64,000 bases of DNA from Archivesica marissinica (Eukaryota > Mollusca > Bivalvia > Venerida > Vesicomyidae), in NCBI GenBank assembly GCA_014843695.1, contig CM026393.1:6348033-6412032 (forward strand). Direction: 5' to 3'. Below are positions 42,863 to 54,600 of this stretch, piece after piece. Position 1 is the stretch's first letter; each line of letters begins with the position of its first letter. Below the pieces are notes generated by a model that saw only the letters and a list, made by a program, of their open reading frames with translations, made no database searches and was not told the origin of the DNA. The translations under genes were made by a program, and so were the position numbers.

Positions 42863-42871
42863 AATGTTAGC

Positions 42872-43150
42872 AGACGGATCTGTAGTCCAGTGGATAAACC
42901 GTTGGACTTATAATCCAGGGATAGCAGGTTAGATCCCCCGTCCGACCCTAATAAAATTAACATTCTTTCAAATGGGACTTTAAGCCGATATCTCGTGTCG
43001 GTGCTTTACACCGTGCACGTAAAAGAACCAGAGGATATTCTGGAATGGGTCTCTGTCTGTATCATTGCACTATCCTCCAAAAATCTAAAATGACTAATCT
43101 CTTCAGGAGGCGTGTCTCATATGGGCAACCGGTAGCGATGATAAATAAAT
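42872..43150 (+). mobile_element. SINE A, second of three, full head
   Basis: Complete head CAGACGGATCTGTAGTCCAG with a TTATAATCC anticodon arm, mutated box B GGTTAGATCCC, body, and tail GCGATGATAAATAAAT, where it passes directly into the third copy without the GTAAAACAC end. Confidence 0.95.
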
Positions 43151-43395
43151 CCCGGGATCGCAGGTTCGATCCCCCATCAGACCATACTAAAATAAACAAT
43201 CTTTCAGATGGGACTTTAAACCTAGGTATCGTGTCGGTGCTTTACACCGTGCACGTAAACGAACCAGCGGAAACTCTGGAATGGGTCTCTGTCTATATCA
43301 TTGCACTATCCTCCAAACATCTAAAATGACTAATCTCTTCAGATGGCGTCGCTCATATTGGCAACCGGTAGCGACGATAAATAAACGTAAAACAC
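43151..43395 (+). mobile_element. SINE A, third of three, head-truncated
   Basis: It starts at CCCGGGATCGCAGGTTCG (box B), with GAACCAGCGGAAACTCTGG and CTCTTCAGATGGCGTCG as private changes, and a complete tail. AAATGTTAGCA follows, the same target sequence as before the first copy, then the LINE frame resumes. Confidence 0.95.
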
Positions 43396-44430
43396 AAATG
43401 TTAGCAACTCCAAAACTAAAATTGTCGTTTTTCGCAAAAGAGGCGGCTTATAACCAAATGAAGTTTGGAGCTACATTGGCCATAACATCGATGTTGTTAT
43501 GTTTGACTTTAATTATTTAGGAACTGTAGTCAATTGTACCGGTAACCTTGCTTTGAACCAATAACATTTATATTGCAAAGCTTTAAAAGCCCTGAATACA
43601 TTATTATTTAATTGCAAAATGATCGATTCAAAGCCGAACATATTATGCCAGTTATGTGCAGCCTTTGTTGGATCTATACTGAACTACTCAGCAGAGATAT
43701 GGGGCTATACCAAGTCCAAGGAAGTCGAAAGGATTCATTTGAAGTTCTATGTTTGAAAAATAAAATATTGGTTTAAAATTTAAAAAGTCCGACAACATAC
43801 TAATCAGAATATTGTACCAACAAGGATTGTATGCTTGCAATAGAGGTTGTAAAAATTGGTATGCAATGTAATATCTTTGCTAAATAACTATGGATTTCCT
43901 TGTTTTTGTAATAACGTTACTGACATGAAGGCATTTTGCTGTATATTCAAACATCGTATCCTTGATGCATTTACCCGTATCCTTGCTACATGTACCCAGG
44001 AGTGGTTTGGGAATTTAGATAGAAGTCCAGTCCTGGATACGTATAGGTTGTTTAAAAATAAATTATGTTATGAGAGTTATCTAGATGTTCTGCCATGGAA
44101 CCATAGGTGGTTTATTGGTAGGTTGAGATTATCAGTTCATCCTTTAGGAATATAAATTGGACGTTATGTAACAAATAGAACACCGAGAGATCAATGATAA
44201 TGTAACTGCTGTAATAGATTAGACATAGAAGACGAATATCATTTTATATGTATATGTTCATGTTTTAGTAATTTACGCAAAAAGTACATACATAAATATT
44301 ACCAATTCAATTCAATTACCTTTCTAAGCCATCAATGTATACGTTTTTAGAAGTGCTAAATTCAACTGATAAGAATGTGTTATGTATCTTGTCCAAATAT
44401 GTGAAATAAGCATTATCTTTCAGAAACACT

Positions 44431-46017
44431 TTGCTGAATAACCAACTGCTTATTTACCATATTATATGTTCATCCGCGTTATCCTAATTTATAATCAGTA
44501 ATATACTGGTAGAAATGTTATTGTTAGCTGATTGAAATTATATGAATATTGTATATATCACATGACCAGTAATTATGTTCAATATAGTGTGCCAATGTTC
44601 GACGATGTACTGGTCCAACGCGATTTGTGGAATATGTACATAAACAGAAAACCAATAAAATAAACACGATATAGGTGATCCAGGTAGTTGGTATCGACCA
44701 GGTATAATGCAATACAATCACATAGTCAAAATAAAAGCGTGTTTCACTATATCTTAGTGTAATGGTATCGTCCTCAATACCGTGTCGCATTTATACTATG
44801 TACAAGTCTTGTAAATAAACAACTGTTGTTATATTATGTTGTTATATTATGTTGTTATATTCTGCTATTTACATGATTTAAAACATCTTCGCATCAATTA
44901 GCTAAGCTATTGAGCGTCGCCATTACCAATACCTACCACGAAAGAAAGACTATGTATTTATTGTAACTCTAGAATTTTGGAAAATGAGTATCACTTCACA
45001 CTAATCTGCCCACATTATTCAACTCTAAGATCGACATACATTAAAAGATATTACCGTACTTGGCCGACAATACAGACATTTATTAATTTGTTGTCGTGCA
45101 AATCAAAACAAATCAACATCAATATTTCCAAAGTTATATAGTTTGCAAATAAACAACGAAACTAACAAATATTTGAATACTAATAACTTACAATTTTGCT
45201 CTTTTGTAAAAGTCCATGTGACTGCCTGTTTTTGACTGTCTAATTGCTATAAACATGTGTAACTGTTTTATGCAATATACACCTATTGTATTGAATTGTA
45301 TTGAGAGATATGAGTGTTCGTTTATTCATTTACCTGTATCCGACCAGATTAGAATTCTTTTTACTACTATACCTCTGATTAGAATTGTTGCCAAAACCTG
45401 TTTTTATATTTTTCAAAGACGCTCCTTTTACTTATGTAAATAATGTATCCATTTGTTTTATTGATTGTGTGTCTCATATCCATTCCGAGAAACAGCTGCT
45501 CATTAGTTCAACCGCGATCTGATCTGATTTTTTTAAACATTTCTTAATTGCGCATTAGTGCTTTTTTCCATTTCAGTATTTCAAAATTTCTGGTTTTAAA
45601 TAAGTATTTAATTTTCAATTAGCGACTGTTCCTCAGTTTGAATATGTAAATATAATAATATGTCAGTAGACTGTGATAGTTTGATTATCTGTGATTACAT
45701 TAGTCTCTTATAATTCTTTTATAATGAATGGTGTTGTACTTTGCCACGATAATGTGCTGTGTATATTGTATGTATTGTACAACGATGAGACTGAAATAAA
45801 GAAACAATCTTTATTTGTAGAATGTCATGTGTGTATATTGGTGCTATTATACAGACCAAGTTGCGCTGAGCAAGATACTTTACATGACTTGGAATTATTA
45901 TGGAAGATAGCCAAATGGCTAGACATGACTACTTCAATAACGAACGGTTTTAAAAGCTTCTCTTAAGAAAGCAATTAATTGAGTAAGTAACTGCACATAT
46001 ATTAATTACACCATATA
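44431..46017. other. About 1.6 kb without recognised genes
   Basis: AT-rich. TTGTTATATTATG is repeated three times at 44824-44862. Open frames at 44524-44790 (minus), 45255-45443 and 45691-45966 (plus) have no recognisable domains. Confidence 0.45.
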
Positions 46018-47886
46018 GTCCCCCCCCCCCCGACAGGACAGCATTACACCACATAGTTCCCCCCCCCCCGACAGGACAGCATTACACCACATAGTTCCCC
46101 ACCCGACAGGACAGCATTACACCACATAGCCCCATCCCCCCGACAGGGCAGCATTACACCACATAGCCACATCCCCCCGACAGGGCAGCCATTACATCAC
46201 ATAGCCCCATCCACCCCGACAGGGCAGCATTACACCACATAGCCCCATCCCCCCGACAGGGCAGCATTACACCACATAGCCCCATCCCCCCGACAGGGCA
46301 GCATTACACCACATAGCCCCATCCCCCCGACAGGACAGCATTACACCACATAGCACCATCCCCCCGACAGGGCAGCATTACACCACATAGCCCCATCCCC
46401 CCGACAGGACAGCATTACACCACATAGCCCCATCCCCCCGACAGGGCAGCATTACAACACATAGCCCCATCCCCCCGACAGGACAGCATTACACCACATA
46501 GCCCCCCCCCCCGACAGGACAGCATTACACCACATAGCCCCATCCCCCGACAGGACAGCATTACATCACATAGTCCCCCCCCGACCGGACAGCATTACAC
46601 CACATAGCCCCATCCCCCCGACAGGACAGCATTACACCACATAGCCCCATCCCCCCAACAGGGCAGCATTACACCACATAGCCCCATCCCCCCGACAGGA
46701 CAGCATTACACCACATAGCCCCATGCCCCCGACAGGGCAGCATTACACCACATAGCCCCATCCCCCCGACAGGGCAGCATTACACCACATAGCCCCCCCC
46801 CCGACAGGGCAGCATTACACCACATAGCCCCATGCCCCCGATAGGGCAGCATTACACCACATAGCCCCATCCACCCCGACAGGACAGCATTATACCACAT
46901 AGCCCCCCCCGACAGGACAGCATTGCACCACATAGCCCCATCCCCCCGACAGGACAGCATTACACCACATAGCTCCCCCCCCGACAGGGCAGCATTACAC
47001 CACATAGCCCCATCCCCCCGACAGGACAGCATTACACCACATAGCCCCATCCCCCCGACAGGGCAGCATTACACCACATAGTCCCCCCCCGACAGGACAG
47101 CATTACACCACATAGCCCCCCCCGACAGGACAGCATTACACCACATAGCCCCCCCCCCCCGACAGGACAGCATTGCACCACATAGCCCCCCCCCCGACAG
47201 GGCAGCATTACACCACATAGTTCCCCCCGACCGGACAGCATTACACCACATAGCCCCCCCCCCGACAGGGCAGCATTACACCACATAGTTCCCCCCCGAC
47301 AGGGCAGCATTACACCACATAGTTCCATCCCCCCGACAGGGCAGCATTACACCACATAGACCCCCCCCGACAGGACAGCATTACACCCCATAGCCCCCCC
47401 CCCCGACATGGCAGCATTACACCACATAGCCCCCCCCCCGACAGGGCAGCATTACACCACATAGTCCCCCCCCGACAGGGCAGCATTACACCACATAGCC
47501 CCCCCCCGACAGGACAGCATTACACCACATAGCCCCATCCCCCGACAGGGCAGCATTACACCACATAGCCCCCCCCCCGACAGGACAGCATTACACCACA
47601 TAGCCCCCCCCGACAGGGCAGCATTACACCACATAGCCCCATCCCCCCGACAGGACAGCATTACACCACATAGCCCCATCCCCCCGACAGGGAAGCATTA
47701 CACCACATAGCCCCATGCCCCCGACAGGACAGCATTACACCACATAGCCCCATGCCCCCGACAGGACAGCATTACACCACATAGCCCCATGCCCCCGATA
47801 GGACAGCATTACACCACATAGCCCCATGCCCCCGATAGGACAGCATTACACCACATAGCCCCATCCCCCCGACAGGGCAGTATTAC
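46018..47886. repeat. C-rich tandem array, about 37-bp unit, about 51 copies
   Basis: The unit is CAGCATTACACCACATAGCC, CCAT, a C run of 4-11 and GACAGG(A/G). Two kinds alternate: with CAT before the C run and without it. The minus strand has G runs in every unit and so many possible G-quadruplex sites. C-run lengths vary between neighbouring units, as expected from slippage or read error. Short minus-strand frames are artefacts. Confidence 0.96.
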
Positions 47887-48175
47887 TTTCACTAAAGTAG
47901 GCATTCGATTGAACATCCATTAACTTATTAGACCTAAATCATTAGGTGCTAATATCAATCTACTATATATGTCAATCTTATAGTAAATCAGTTAGCAAAT
48001 TTAATTAAAATTGCATTAGAGAAATGATGTTGAGATATGTGGCCAAAACTATTTTCAATGGTAAGACTTCCTGCTTGTAATACTATAGGACATGGCAAAT
48101 CTCATACAAATTGTATCGGCAGCATTGGGTGAATAGTGTGCCTCACTTGTTCTGTCCAAATAAACTCGACGGCAT
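47887..48175. other. No feature recognised
   Basis: AT-rich spacer between the C-rich array and SINE B. Confidence 0.4.
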
Positions 48176-48189
48176 CTGTCCTGACCAAG

Positions 48190-48459
48190 TCCGCCTCCGT
48201 GGTCGAGTGGTTAAGGTCGCTGACTTGTATACCACTGTAACCTATCATCACTGATGGTCACGAGTTCGAGCCCCGCTCAGACCGTATCTCATTTATATGA
48301 AAAAGTTGGCAGTTTCTTACGGAGGTTGGTGCACCCAAGTACTGATTAACCGCTGGAGCCTGCCCAGGAAAGGTGTTGTTAGGTAAACTGCCCGCCGGCG
48401 ATATAGCCCAAAATGGTGCTGATGCAGGCGTAAAACCCGAAATATAATATAACATATAA
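48190..48459 (+). mobile_element. SINE family B, full length, 14-bp TSD
   Basis: Head TCCGCCTCCGTGGTCGAGTG, box B GAGTTCGAGCCCCGC, complete body and tail CCCGAAATATAATATAACAT. The perfect direct repeat CTGTCCTGACCAAG at 48176-48189 and 48460-48473 is the longest TSD in the window. Confidence 0.97.
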
Positions 48460-48473
48460 CTGTCCTGACCAAG

Positions 48474-48843
48474 GAATCCACGAACAGCATGTAAGTGGCA
48501 CTGTTTACCCATACTCCTATTCATGTTTGTGAGTTGCAGCACTGTTACGCCGCATACAGATCCTGCTCCATAGAGCTACCATGGACCACATATACCTAAT
48601 CGCCCCTCATGCATTTACCCTTTTGTCAACTACTAAGCTATACACTATTGACTATTGTTTACGTTCCCACACATGCCGAGTATGCAGTTGCCACTTTGTA
48701 TGTCCATCCGTCCGTTTGTTCGACCGTCCGTTCGTTCGTCAGACACTTCTTGCCCCGAGCATAACTCGAAAAGCATAGACGGAAATAAAATGAAACATGT
48801 ATCAGTGATGGCGGACAATGATGTGGAAGGTAGAGCGCTATAT
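48474..48843. other. No gene recognised
   Basis: GTCCATCCGTCCG and related GTCCGTTCGTTCG motifs near 48700-48740 make a short degenerate repeat. CCGAGCATAACTCGAAAAGC follows, a motif I cannot assign. The overlapping open frames have no recognisable product. Confidence 0.35.
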
Positions 48844-49072
48844 GTGTGTGTTGTACGTTTATTTATCGTCATTACCGGTTGCCCATATGAGCGACACCTT
48901 CTGAAGAGATTAGTCATTTTAGACTTTTGGATGATAGTGCGATGATACAGACAGAGACCCATTCCAGAGTCTCCTCTGGTTCTTTTACGTGTACGGTGTA
49001 AAGCACCGACACGAGACCTCGGTTTAAAGTCCCATCTGAAAGACTGTTGATTTTATTAGGATCAGATGGGGG
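48844..49072 (-). mobile_element. SINE family A, head-truncated
   Basis: Minus strand from CCCCCATCTGATCC through the body ACTCTGGAATGGGTCTC to the tail AATGACGATAAATAAACG and an AC run. Confidence 0.9.
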
Positions 49073-49389
49073 TATTTATTTATTTATATAACTGTTTGCC
49101 GTTGTGTTTGAACGATATAGCAGCCCAGTACAGTTCAGTACGATTTATTAAGGACTAGTTCACATCGAGGACAAAGTGAAGTTATTAATAGCTATCGTCC
49201 AATTAGCAGTCCGATTTGTTGAAGACATGTTCACATCGTGCCTATTCATTAGTTCACTTCCAGTACCAATTGAAGTTATGTAAATCCTCAGTCTGGATTA
49301 ATGACGACTCCCTCAAATCATGGCCAATATCGAGGATACATTGAAAACATTAATAAGCTCGACCCGATAGACATTCATTGACACTGAAG
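49073..49389. other. No feature recognised
   Basis: Contains two loose repeats of AGTTCACATCG..AAGTTAT type near 49160-49280. No gene is supported. Confidence 0.35.
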
Positions 49390-50347
49390 ATATGCTTTTA
49401 TTGACAAAATTCGATATGCTTTTCTTGACCAAATTCCATATGCTTCTACTGACCAAATTCCATATGCTTCTACTGACCAAATTCCATATGCTTTTACTGA
49501 CCAAATTCCATATGCTTTTATTGACCAAATTCGATATGCTTTTATTGACCAAATTCGATATGCTTTTATTGACCAAATTCGATATGCTTTTATTGACCAA
49601 ATTCCATATGCTTTTACTGACCAAATTCCATATGCTTTTACTGACCAAATTCGATATGCTTTTACTGACCAAATTCCATATGCTTTTACTGACCAAATTC
49701 GATATGCTTTTACTGACCAAATTCCATATGCTTTTACTGACCAAATTCGATAAGCTTTTACTGACCAAATTCGATATGCTTTTACTGACCAAATTCCATA
49801 TGCTTTTATTGACCAAATTCGATATGCTTTTACTGACCAAATTCCATATGCTTTTATTGACTAAATTCTATATGCTTTTACTGACCAAATTCCATATGCT
49901 TTTATTGACCAAATTCCATATGCTTTTCTTGACCAAATTCAATATGCTTTTATTGACCAAATTCCATATGCTTTTCTTGACCAAATTCCATATGCTTTTA
50001 CTGACCAAATTCGATATGCTTTTATTGACCAAATTCCATATGCTTTTACTGACCAAATTCGATATGCTTTTCTTGACCAAATTCAATATGCTTTTATTGA
50101 CCAAATTCCATATGCTTTTCTTGACCAAATTCAATATGCTTTTATTGACCAAATTCCATATGCTTTTCTTGACCAAATTCCATATGCTTTTCTTGACCAA
50201 ATTCCATATGCTTTTCTTGACCAAATTCCATATGCTTTTATTGACCAAATTCGATATGCTTTTATTGACCAAATTCGATATGCTTTTACTGACCAAATTC
50301 CATATGCTTTTACTGACCAAATTCGATATGCTTTTATTGACCAAATG
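49390..50347. repeat. Tandem array, 24-bp unit, about 40 copies
   Basis: The unit is ATATGCTTTTACTGACCAAA TTC(C/G), with TTATTG, TTACTG and TTCTTG variants. Since 24 is a multiple of three, a plus frame of 347 codons (eight-residue repeat MLLLTKFD/H) and minus frames stay open. Low variation and purely repetitive content argue against a gene, although a repetitive peptide cannot be strictly excluded. Confidence 0.96.
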
Positions 50348-50507
50348 CGTGCTTGGGAATGAAAATGATTGTGGAAAATATCGGTGTTTGACTACTTCGG
50401 TATTGATATGTATTGTAAAACTGTCGCATATATAATCATTAGTACATATAATATTATATCCACAATACAAAATGTGAATTTGCATAAACTATAAAATATA
50501 AACAAAA

Positions 50508-50696
50508 ATAGTTTAGCTCGATTGCGAAACCAGTTCTTACAACATATATTGATCACTATCGAGACCTCGTTTCTAATGGAATCCATCGCAACGAGGGAGA
50601 GAGAGAACGTGGAATTTAAACGGATCCAGTGGGGCTCGAACTACAGGCCTTTCACACATGAAGCGAACGCGCTACTACTGCGCTATCATGACTACC
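50508..50696 (-). mobile_element. SINE family D, internal deletion
   Basis: Minus strand: GATAGCGCAGTAGTAGCGCG, box B region TAGTTCGAGCCCCACTGG and GATCCGTTTAAATTCCACG (the GTGCCCTTAGGC block is deleted). GATTCCATTAGAAACGAGG and the tail GATCAATATATGTTGTAAG follow. Confidence 0.88.
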
Positions 50697-50796
50697 AATT
50701 AATTAGTGGACAATCAAATGCTATATGTATACCGCATATCGACGTTCGATATACACAAAATATGTGATGCTATGCATACCCGCTATCTCAATATAT

Positions 50797-50978
50797 CTCA
50801 CTCAATAATAAATAATAATAATAAATAATAATAATAATAAATAATAATAATAAATAATAATAATAAATAATAATAATAATAAGGATAAATAATAATAATA
50901 AATAAGATAAATAATAATAATAATAAATAATAATAATAATAATAACTCAAGAAATCGAAATATTAATATCGATGTGTT
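50797..50978. repeat. TAA-rich microsatellite plus flank shared with 21.5 kb
   Basis: CTCACTCAATAATAAATAA and about 140 bp of TAA/ATAA repeats are followed by ACTCAAGAAATCGAAATATT and ATATCGATGTGTTAG, the same order as 21513-21610 and again next to the 3' end of a D copy. Confidence 0.9.
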
Positions 50979-51212
50979 AGTTTATACACATTTATTTTAG
51001 CTCGATTGCGAAACAAGTTTTTACAACTTATATTAATCACTCTCGAAACATCATTCCTGGTGGAATCCATCGCCACAAGGTAGAGAGAAGACGCGACGTG
51101 GAATTTAAATGCCTTGCCTAAGGGCACAATCGTAACAGCTCCAGCAGGGCTCGAACTCCGGACCTTTCACACCCGAAGCGAACGCGCATCCACTGCGTTA
51201 TCACGTCTTCCA
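50979..51212 (-). mobile_element. SINE family D, full length
   Basis: Minus strand: GTGGAAGACGTGATAACGCA head, box B GAGTTCGAGCCCTGC, GTGCCCTTAGGCAAGGC, GGCGATGGATTCCACC and the tail GATTAATATAAGTTGTAAA..TTTCGCAATCGAGC. This is the best full-length D copy here. Confidence 0.93.
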
Positions 51213-51419
51213 CACTTATCGGTGTGTTCATGTGAACATCTAGCGAAACATTCATTCTAGGCGAAAACGTCAAGTAGAAATATTGATATAATCGCCATGT
51301 CTATATACAAATATTATCCATGCCATTGTAGCATCCAGTAGAAGCTTAGGTTTATTGGCAATTTGAGATAACATTTTACTTGATACAGATTTCGTTTAGT
51401 CCTTGCATCATTAGTTTAA

Positions 51420-51566
51420 TCGCCTTTGATACCTCGAATCTAATCACCATGAGTGAGTGAGAAAAGGCAATGTGGAAATCAGTTGTGTTGCCTGCCTAAA
51501 GACACTGAACCGTGGTCCTGGCGGAGCCCGAACCCTCAACCGCCGGATTACGAGGTGAGCACCACA
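51420..51566 (-). mobile_element. D-related SINE with a different head
   Basis: On the minus strand a tRNA-like part (GTGCTCACCTCGTAATCCGG, box B GAGGGTTCGGGCTCCGCC) leads into a body that tracks family D: GTGTCTTTAGGCAGGCAAC, then TTTCCACATTGCC and CATGGTGATTAG. The tail shared by C and D is not seen. It suggests that the D body has been carried by more than one head. Confidence 0.65.
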
Positions 51567-51612
51567 TCCAATACACCGAGGATCCTCTACTTATAATGAC
51601 ATGATGTGAAGA

Positions 51613-54600
51613 TGGTATTATACTGCAGAGGACAGAGGACAGCTACTGAGAGAAACATGGTATTACACTGCAGAGGACAGCTACTGCGAGAAACATGGCA
51701 TTACACTGCAGAGGACAGCTACTGAGAGAAACATGGTATTATACTGCAGAGGACAGCTACTGTGCGAAACATGGTATTATATTGCAGAGGACAGCTACTG
51801 TGCGAAACATGGTATTACACTGCAGCGGACAGCTACTGCGAGAAACATGGTATTACACTGCAGAGGACAGCTACTGAGAGAAACATGGTATTACGCTGCA
51901 GAGGACAGCTACTGTGAGAAACATGGTATTACACTCCAGATGACAGCTACTACGAGAAACATGGTATTACACTGCAGAGGACAGCTACTGCGAGAAACAT
52001 GGTATTACACTGTAGAGGACAGCTACTGCGAGAAACATGGTATTACACTGCAAGGGACAACTACTGCGAGAAACATGGTATTACACTGCAGGGGACAACT
52101 ACTGCGAGAAACATGGTATTACACTGCAGGGGACAGATACTGCGAGAAACATGGTATTACACTGCAGAGGACAGCTACTGCGAGAAACATGGTATTACAC
52201 TGCAGGGGACAACTACTGCGAGAAACATGGTATTACACTGCAGGGGACAACTACTGCGAGAAACATGGTATTACACTGCAGAGGACAGCTACTGCGAGAA
52301 ACATTGTATTACACTGCAGAGGACAGCAGCTGCGAGAAACATGGTATTACACTGCAGAGGACAGCTATTGCGAGAAACATGGTATTACACTGCAGAGGAC
52401 AGCTACTGCGAGTAACATGGTATTGCACTGCAGGGGACAGCTACTGCGAGAAACATGGTATTACACTATAACGGACAGCTACTGCGAGAAACATGGTATT
52501 ACACTCCAGATGACAGCTACTGCGTGAAACATGGTATTACACTCCAGATGACAGCTACTGTGTGAAACATGGTATTACACTGCAGATGACAGCTACTGCG
52601 AGAAACATGGTATTACACTGCAGAGGACAGCTACTGCGAGAAACATGGTATTACACTGCAGAGGACAGCTACTGCGAGAAACATGGTATTACACTGCAAG
52701 GGACAACTACTGCGAGAAACATGGTATTACACTGCAGGGGACAACTACTGCGAGAAACATGGTATTACACTGCAGGGGACAGATACTGCGAGAAACATGG
52801 TATTACACTGCAGAGGACAGCTACTGCGAGAAACATGGTATTACACTGCAGGGGACAACTACTGCGAGAAACATGGTATTACACTGCAGGGGACAACTAC
52901 TGCGAGAAACATGGTATTACACTGCAGAGGACAGCTACTGCGAGAAACATTGTATTGCACTGCAGAGGACAGCAGCTGCGAGAAACATGGTATTACACTG
53001 CAGAGGACAGCTATTGCGAGAAACATGGTATTACACTGCAGAGGACAGCTACTGAGTGAAACATGGTATTACTCTGCAGAGGACAGCTACTGCGAGAAAC
53101 ATAGTATTACACTATAACGGACAGCTACTGCGAGAAACATGGTATTACACTCCAGATGACAGCTACTGAGTGAAACATGGTATTACTCTGCAGAGGACAG
53201 CTACTGAGTGAAACATGGTATTACACTCCAGATGACAGCTACTGAGAGTAACATAGTATTACACTCCAGATGACAGCTACTGCGTGAAACATGGTATTAC
53301 ACTCCAGATGACAGCTACTGAGAGAAACATGGCATTACACTGCAGAGGACAGCTACTGCGAGAAACATGGTATTACACTGCAGAGGACAGCTACTGCGAG
53401 AAACATGGTATTACACTCCAGATGACAGCTACTGAGAGAAACATGGTATTACACTCCAGATGACAGCTACTGAGAGAAACATGGTATTACACTCCAGATG
53501 ACAGCTACTGAGAGAAACATGGTATTACACTCCAGATGACAGCTACTGAGAGAAACATGGTATTACACTCCAGATGACAGCTACTGAGAGAAATATGGTA
53601 TTATTACACTACAGAGGACAGCTACTGAGAGAAACATGGTATTATTACACTGCAGAGGACAGCTACTGAGAGAAACATGGTATTATTACACTGCAGAGGA
53701 AAGCTACTGTGAGAAACATGATATTCCACTCCAGATGACAGCTACTGAGAGAAACATGGTATTACATTCCAGATGACAGCTACTGAGAGAAACATGGTAT
53801 TACACTCCAGATGACAGCTACTGCGAGAAACATGGTATTACACTGCAGGGGACAACTACTGCGAGAAACATGGTATTAAACTGCAGGGGACAACTACTGC
53901 GTGAAACATGGTATTACACTCCAGATGACAGCTACTGTGTGAAACATGGTATTACACTGCAGATGACATCTACTGCGAGAAACATGGTATTACACTGCAG
54001 AGGACAGCTACTGTGAGAAACATGGTATTACACTCCAGATGACAGCTACTGAGAGAAACATGGCATTACACTGCAGAGGACAGCTACTGCGAGAAACATG
54101 GTATTACACTGCAGAGGACAGCTACTGCGAGAAACATGGTATTACACTCCAGATGACAGCTACTGAGAGAAACATGGTATTACACTCCAGATGACAGCTA
54201 CTGAGAGAAACATGGTATTACACTCCAGATGACAGCTACTGATAGAAATATGGTATTATTACACTACAGAGGACAGCTACTGAGAGAAACATGGTAATAT
54301 TACACTGCAGAGGACAGCTACTGCGAGAAACATGGTATTATTACACTGCAGAGGACAGCTACTGAGAAAAACATAGTATTACACTGCAGAGGACAGCTAC
54401 TGCGAGAAACATGGTATTACACTGCAAGGGACAACTACTGCGAGAAACATGGTATTACACTGCAGCGGACAACTACTGCGAGAAACATGGTATTACACTG
54501 CAGGGGACAGATACTGCGAGAAACATGGTATTACACTGCAGAGGACAGCTACTGCGAGAAACATGGTATTACACTGCAGGGGACAACTACTGCGAGAAAC

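Larger units (their letters stand above)
42545..44430 (+). pseudogene. LINE reverse-transcriptase relic, split by three SINEs
   Basis: Upstream of the SINEs the frame reads QTLLYSDTWGLNVS (to about 42610). Downstream, from about 43397, it resumes as NVSNSKTKIVVFRKRGG, then NYLGTVVNCTGNLALNQ, KALKALNTLLFNC and FVGSILNYSAEIWGYTKSKE. These are the typical blocks after the catalytic palm of non-LTR reverse transcriptases (WGL-VN-KTK-VVF-RKRG, YLG, KAL-AL, LNY-EIWG). Further on come QEWFGNLDRSPVLDTYRLFK, RLRLSVHPLGI, GRYV, a Cys-containing RDQ..CNCC stretch, IEDEYHF and LEVLNSTDKNVLCILSKYVK. Stops and frameshifts make it non-functional. The catalytic YADD part is missing, in keeping with 5' truncation. 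Confidence 0.8.

Noticed and set aside
45691..45966. 91-codon open frame
   Set aside because: No domain recognised; AT-rich and isolated.
49392..50435. 347-codon plus-strand open frame (eight-residue repeat) and its minus-strand counterparts
   Set aside because: It exists only because the 24-bp unit is a multiple of three without stops; both strands are open and there is no non-repetitive domain.
51733..52527. 264-codon and many 144-codon frames in the 38-bp array
   Set aside because: The same peptide appears in all three frames since the period is 38. It is satellite sequence and not a gene family.
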